Positions 61,649-64,000 of a DNA stretch of 64,000 nt are shown one piece after another. This DNA is from Vulcanimicrobiota bacterium. GTDB lineage: Bacteria; Vulcanimicrobiota; Vulcanimicrobiia; Vulcanimicrobiales; Vulcanimicrobiaceae. A program made the position numbers and the translations under genes. Location: NCBI GenBank assembly GCA_027306785.1, contig DAHUZB010000035.1, positions 109,855 to 173,854 of the forward strand, read 5' to 3'. The notes under the pieces are model-generated. The model was given only the letters and a program-made list of their open reading frames with translations. It was not told the DNA's origin and did no database searches. How positions within the stretch are numbered: position 1 is the first letter of the stretch; the number at the start of each line of letters is the position of its first letter.

Positions 61649-62820
61649 GACGCGGATGATTCGCTCGCGCGATCCAAATGCCGCTCGTAGGCGCGCACGA
61701 ACGGCAGATAGCAGACCGCCGCGATCGCGATGTTGACGAGCACGAGTACCACCGCGCGCCAATCGAGCGTTGCGGCGAACGTCGCAATCACGCTCGGCAG
61801 CGAGCTCGGCACATAGTAGATCGGCCGCGCCACCCACCCGAGCGCGACCGCGACGTAGGTCGTGGTCGCGAGCAACAGCGGTACCGCGACGAACGGCGGA
61901 ATCAGATACGGATTGAAGACGACCGGCGCGCCGAAAAGCAGCGGTTCGTTCGTGTTGAAGAGCGCGGGAACGAGCGCGACGCGCCCGATCGCGCGCAGAC
62001 GATTCACGCGCGAAACGGCGAGCAGCGCCGCGAGCGGCAGCGTTGCGCCCGCGCCGCCCGGAAAGACGAAGAGAAAGAGCGAGACGACCACGATATGCGG
62101 GAGCGGCGCATGCTGTGCGTAGGCATGCATGTTCTGCATTTGGAGCGTGAGATAGACCGGCGTGACGACGGCGGCCAGGAGCGCGGGGCCGTGCAGCCCG
62201 CACGACCACAGCAACGTCTCCACGAGCACGATGACGATGAGAGCGGTGTAGCTGTCACCGAGCCGCCCGAGCGGCACGAGCGCCGCGTCGATGCCCGCCG
62301 CGACCGAGACGTGCGCGAAGCGCAGCGCGAGCGCCACCGCCACGACCAGCAGCGCCGCGAGCAGGTCGCGCTTCACGAGCCGCAGCGCAAGCGCGAGAGC
62401 GCACCCGATCATCAGGGCGAGAAAGAGTCCGCTCGCGCCGACCAGGCGCAGGTACGCGAGCACATCCGGGGATTGCGGAGACGGAAGCGCCGCCAGATAG
62501 GCGAGCGCGGCGGCCGATGCGAGCACCCATCCGGAGCGCTCGGTGCGCCGCGCGAAGCGCCACGCGAGTGCGGGCGCGAGCATCGCGCCCATCACGCCGA
62601 ACGCGGGCAGCATCGCCGCCGAGACACGCAGGCCGAGCCCGCTTCCGAAGAACGGGCCGGGCTCACGGACGAACGGCAGGATCAGCACGAACGCCGCGAG
62701 GAGCCCGACGAAGCTCCAGGGGAGCGCCTCGCGGGTCGCGGCGACCAGCGGCTCTTCGGAGAGGTGCTTTATGCTAGAGGCGGCGGACGACAGCCTCGAC
62801 GCGACCGACGATCTCGACAT
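61645..62820 (-). CDS. PTS EIIC-like sugar permease (lactose/cellobiose type), orphan
   Basis: 391 residues from ATG 62820, overlapping the lexA end by 47 bases. About ten membrane helices are visible. ALFNTNEPLLFGAPVVFNPYLIPPF is the EIIC signature (NEP loop). There are no EIIA, EIIB, HPr or EI genes in the window. It may be a transporter or glycoside facilitator without phosphorylation. It sits between lexA and the YnbB-type enzyme and is coupled to the latter. Confidence 0.8.
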   Translation of the reverse strand: MSRSSVASRLSSAASSIKHLSEEPLVAATREALPWSFVGLLAAFVLILPFVREPGPFFGSGLGLRVSAAMLPAFGVMGAMLAPALAWRFARRTERSGWVLASAAALAYLAALPSPQSPDVLAYLRLVGASGLFLALMIGCALALALRLVKRDLLAALLVVAVALALRFAHVSVAAGIDAALVPLGRLGDSYTALIVIVLVETLLWSCGLHGPALLAAVVTPVYLTLQMQNMHAYAQHAPLPHIVVVSLFLFVFPGGAGATLPLAALLAVSRVNRLRAIGRVALVPALFNTNEPLLFGAPVVFNPYLIPPFVAVPLLLATTTYVAVALGWVARPIYYVPSSLPSVIATFAATLDWRAVVLVLVNIAIAAVCYLPFVRAYERHLDRASESSAS

Positions 62821-63397
62821 CGCTCGCGTAGATTGGCTCCATCGCCTGATTCTCCGGCTGCAGCCGCACGCGGCCGCTTTCGCGATAGAAGCGCTTCACC
62901 GTCGCCTCGCCTTCGAGCATGGCCACCACGATCTCGCCGTTGCTCGCGGTCTTCTGCGGCCGCACCACGATCAGATCGCCGTTCAGGATGGCGGCGTCGA
63001 TCATCGAGTCGCCCTGTACCTTGAGCATGAAGGCGTCGGAACTACGTACGAAATCGCTCGGGAGCACGAACTCGCCTTCGAGATTCTCCTGAGCCGTGAT
63101 CGGCGCACCCGCCGCGACCTTGCCGACGATCGGCATCACCACGCTCTCGGGGCCGTTCGGCACCACGCGCGCGGAGGGGCCGATCTCGGAGCGCATGGCG
63201 CGCGGCTTGGTTGGATCGCGTGAGATCAGGCCGCGCCGCTCGAGCGCCTTGAGGTGTGCGTGGATCGTGGAGGACGACGAGAGGCCAACCCGTTCGCCGA
63301 TCTCGCGTACCGAAGGCGGGTAGCCCCGTTCGGCCGTGAAGGCGTGGATCACGTCGAGGATGCGCTGCTGGCGTTCAGTCGCCGGTTTATCGATCAC
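62774..63397 (-). CDS. lexA: LexA repressor
   Basis: 207 residues from GTG 63397, preceded by CCGGGGGTCAG; a GTG at 63451 would add 18 residues. The winged helix (YPPSVREIGERVGLSSSSTIHAHLK) is followed by the cleavage site in VGKVAAGAPI (Ala96-Gly97) and the Ser131 (VQGDSMIDAA) / Lys168 (EATVKRFY) dyad. It represses SOS genes until RecA-stimulated self-cleavage. Box 1 of three LexA boxes lies about 100 bases upstream, so it controls itself. Confidence 0.96.
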   Translation of the reverse strand: MIDKPATERQQRILDVIHAFTAERGYPPSVREIGERVGLSSSSTIHAHLKALERRGLISRDPTKPRAMRSEIGPSARVVPNGPESVVMPIVGKVAAGAPITAQENLEGEFVLPSDFVRSSDAFMLKVQGDSMIDAAILNGDLIVVRPQKTASNGEIVVAMLEGEATVKRFYRESGRVRLQPENQAMEPIYASDVEIVGRVEAVVRRL

Positions 63398-63492
63398 CTG
63401 ACCCCCGGATTTTTTCGGAATGGCTTCGCGAGAGAGCCATGCGTATGGCACGGCTTTGCCTTACAACCCTACCATAGAAAGTACGTTCGTGG

Positions 63493-63506
63493 CAAACATA
63501 CGTTCG
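63493..63506 (-). promoter_or_regulatory. LexA box 1 (lexA autoregulation)
   Basis: On the minus strand CGAACGTATGTTTG, which fits CGAAC-N4-GTTYG. A degenerate second copy CGAACGTACTTTCT is at 63476-63489. Confidence 0.75.
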
Positions 63507-63514
63507 CAGCGAGC

Positions 63515-63545
63515 TTGACAAGGGTCGCATCGGCCGTGCTAAAAT
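63515..63545 (+). promoter_or_regulatory. Promoter of the LysM gene
   Basis: TTGACA (63515-63520), 19-base spacer, TAAAAT (63540-63545). The start point near 63552 falls beside LexA box 2, so LexA bound there would block transcription. Confidence 0.65.
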
Positions 63546-63553
63546 CTAGGGGA

Positions 63554-63567
63554 CGAACAGTTGTTTG
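63554..63567 (+). promoter_or_regulatory. LexA box 2
   Basis: CGAACAGTTGTTTG, same consensus as box 1, just downstream of the -10 element of the LysM gene promoter. Confidence 0.75.
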
Positions 63568-63593
63568 GCCCAAGATATAGACCGATTGGTAGT

Positions 63594-63607
63594 CGAACGC
63601 TCGTTTG
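63594..63607 (+). promoter_or_regulatory. LexA box 3
   Basis: CGAACGCTCGTTTG, 40 bases after box 2 and in the leader of the LysM gene. Spacing of about four helical turns would place two LexA dimers on the same face. Confidence 0.7.
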
Positions 63608-63646
63608 CCACAAGATATGGCGGGATCGCCAAAGGAGTTTCTTCAA

Positions 63647-63925
63647 GTGGTACGGCGCAAACGGTTCAGCCTAATGCCGGCGATCTCGCTGGTAGCGCTC
63701 AGCTTGATGGTCGCGCTTCCGACCCTCTCGAACATTCATCTCTATGCTGCGACCGCGCGACGTTTCACCGTCGTCACGGTTCAGCCGGGAGATACGCTGT
63801 GGTCGATCGCGGCGAAGCACACCGGCTCCGGCGACGTGCAAGACACCATCGATCGCATCAGCGAGGCGAATCATCTGTCGGTCGCGACGCTCCAGCCCGG
63901 CGAGCATCTGCGCATTCCGCAGTAA
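63647..63925 (+). CDS. YneA-like LysM protein, probable SOS cell-division inhibitor
   Basis: 92 residues from GTG 63647, fixed by AAAGGAG 9 bases upstream. A short basic N-terminus and one membrane anchor (SLMPAISLVALSLMVALP) are followed by one LysM domain (FTVVTVQPGDTLWSIAAKHT to LQPGEHLRIPQ) that would bind peptidoglycan. Size, anchor plus LysM, divergence from lexA and LexA boxes are the four features of Bacillus YneA, which stops septation during DNA damage. Sequence identity to YneA cannot be judged here. Confidence 0.75.
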   Translation: MVRRKRFSLMPAISLVALSLMVALPTLSNIHLYAATARRFTVVTVQPGDTLWSIAAKHTGSGDVQDTIDRISEANHLSVATLQPGEHLRIPQ

Positions 63926-63949
63926 ACGACTCGGTAACAACAGAGTAAC

Positions 63950-63979
63950 GAGAGGCGACCGCACGTGCGGTCGCCTCTC
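63950..63979 (+). terminator. Terminator of the LysM gene
   Basis: GAGAGGCGACCGCA-CG-TGCGGTCGCCTCTC, a perfect 14 bp stem, then GTCTATTT. It starts 24 bases after the stop codon. Confidence 0.85.
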
Positions 63980-64000
63980 GTCTATTTCACATCGTGCTCC

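Noticed and set aside
60401..62209. Extension of the YnbB-type enzyme into the EIIC gene
   Set aside because: The extra ~187 residues are Arg/Ala-rich and unlike the family; ATG 61648 gives an ATGA overlap.

Overview
The window is about 64 kb of GC-rich bacterial chromosome (GC is high almost throughout). Genes are packed tightly, with many ATGA/GTGA stop-start overlaps and frequent GTG starts. The mix of a Gram-negative type envelope (lipoproteins, flagellar-type export genes, SecDF), Firmicute/actinobacterial-style LexA boxes, BTAD-ATPase regulators, NHL-type lipoproteins and DUF5117-type metalloproteases would fit a deep lineage such as Candidatus Eremiobacterota (WPS-2/Vulcanimicrobiota). 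That assignment is an inference and needs marker-gene placement.

Layout. 1-12.5 kb: secreted metalloprotease, malate:quinone oxidoreductase, a small secreted Cys-rich protein, a clostripain-like peptidase, a LysR regulator divergent from an operon of ACAD11-type acyl-CoA dehydrogenase, histidine phosphatase, APH-type kinase and TetR, then a Nudix hydrolase and a YqhA-type membrane protein. 12.4-17.1 kb: HIRAN-RecQ-like helicase and secDF. 17.2-41.2 kb: a flagellar-type export locus on the minus strand, read from high to low coordinates: flgB-like, flgC, fliE, fliF (fused to a FliG middle-like domain), fliH, fliI (Walker A Lys replaced by Glu), lytic transglycosylase, two-lobed aspartic protease, FliK-like, flgG-like, fliM-like, fliN, fliP. 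After a 10.6 kb interruption come fliQ, fliR, flhB and flhA. The interruption (21.3-31.9 kb) holds an O-methyltransferase, metF, two lipoproteins, a large BTAD regulator, an oligopeptide-binding protein, a low-GC patch and a BrnT toxin with an HTH-type antitoxin.

41.3-49.6 kb: mostly housekeeping (DUF3810 protease-like, rpsI-rplM, MarR with a probably leaderless transcript, truA, DUF5069, lysS, greA, APC permease) plus a 53-residue metallothionein that is easy to miss. 49.6-52.5 kb: an AAR-like acyl-ACP reductase, SRPBCC protein and class III aminotransferase. 52.5-56.5 kb: a tRNA with an inverted partial copy of its own 5' half, dus, and two duplicated lipoproteins separated by strong hairpins. 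56.6-59.4 kb: panC-coaBC-coaX (CoA synthesis). 59.4-64 kb: FHA, PilZ, an aluminium-resistance/methionine gamma-lyase-like enzyme, an orphan PTS EIIC, and lexA divergent from a LysM protein with three LexA boxes between them (a lexA/yneA-type SOS arrangement).

Main highlight: the flagellar-type locus has the complete export gate (FliPQR-FlhBA) but, in this window, no flagellin, hook, MotAB or full FliG. Several parts are altered in ways that argue against rotation and CheY control, while the gene packing argues against decay. It may be a motor-less flagellum-derived type III secretion apparatus.
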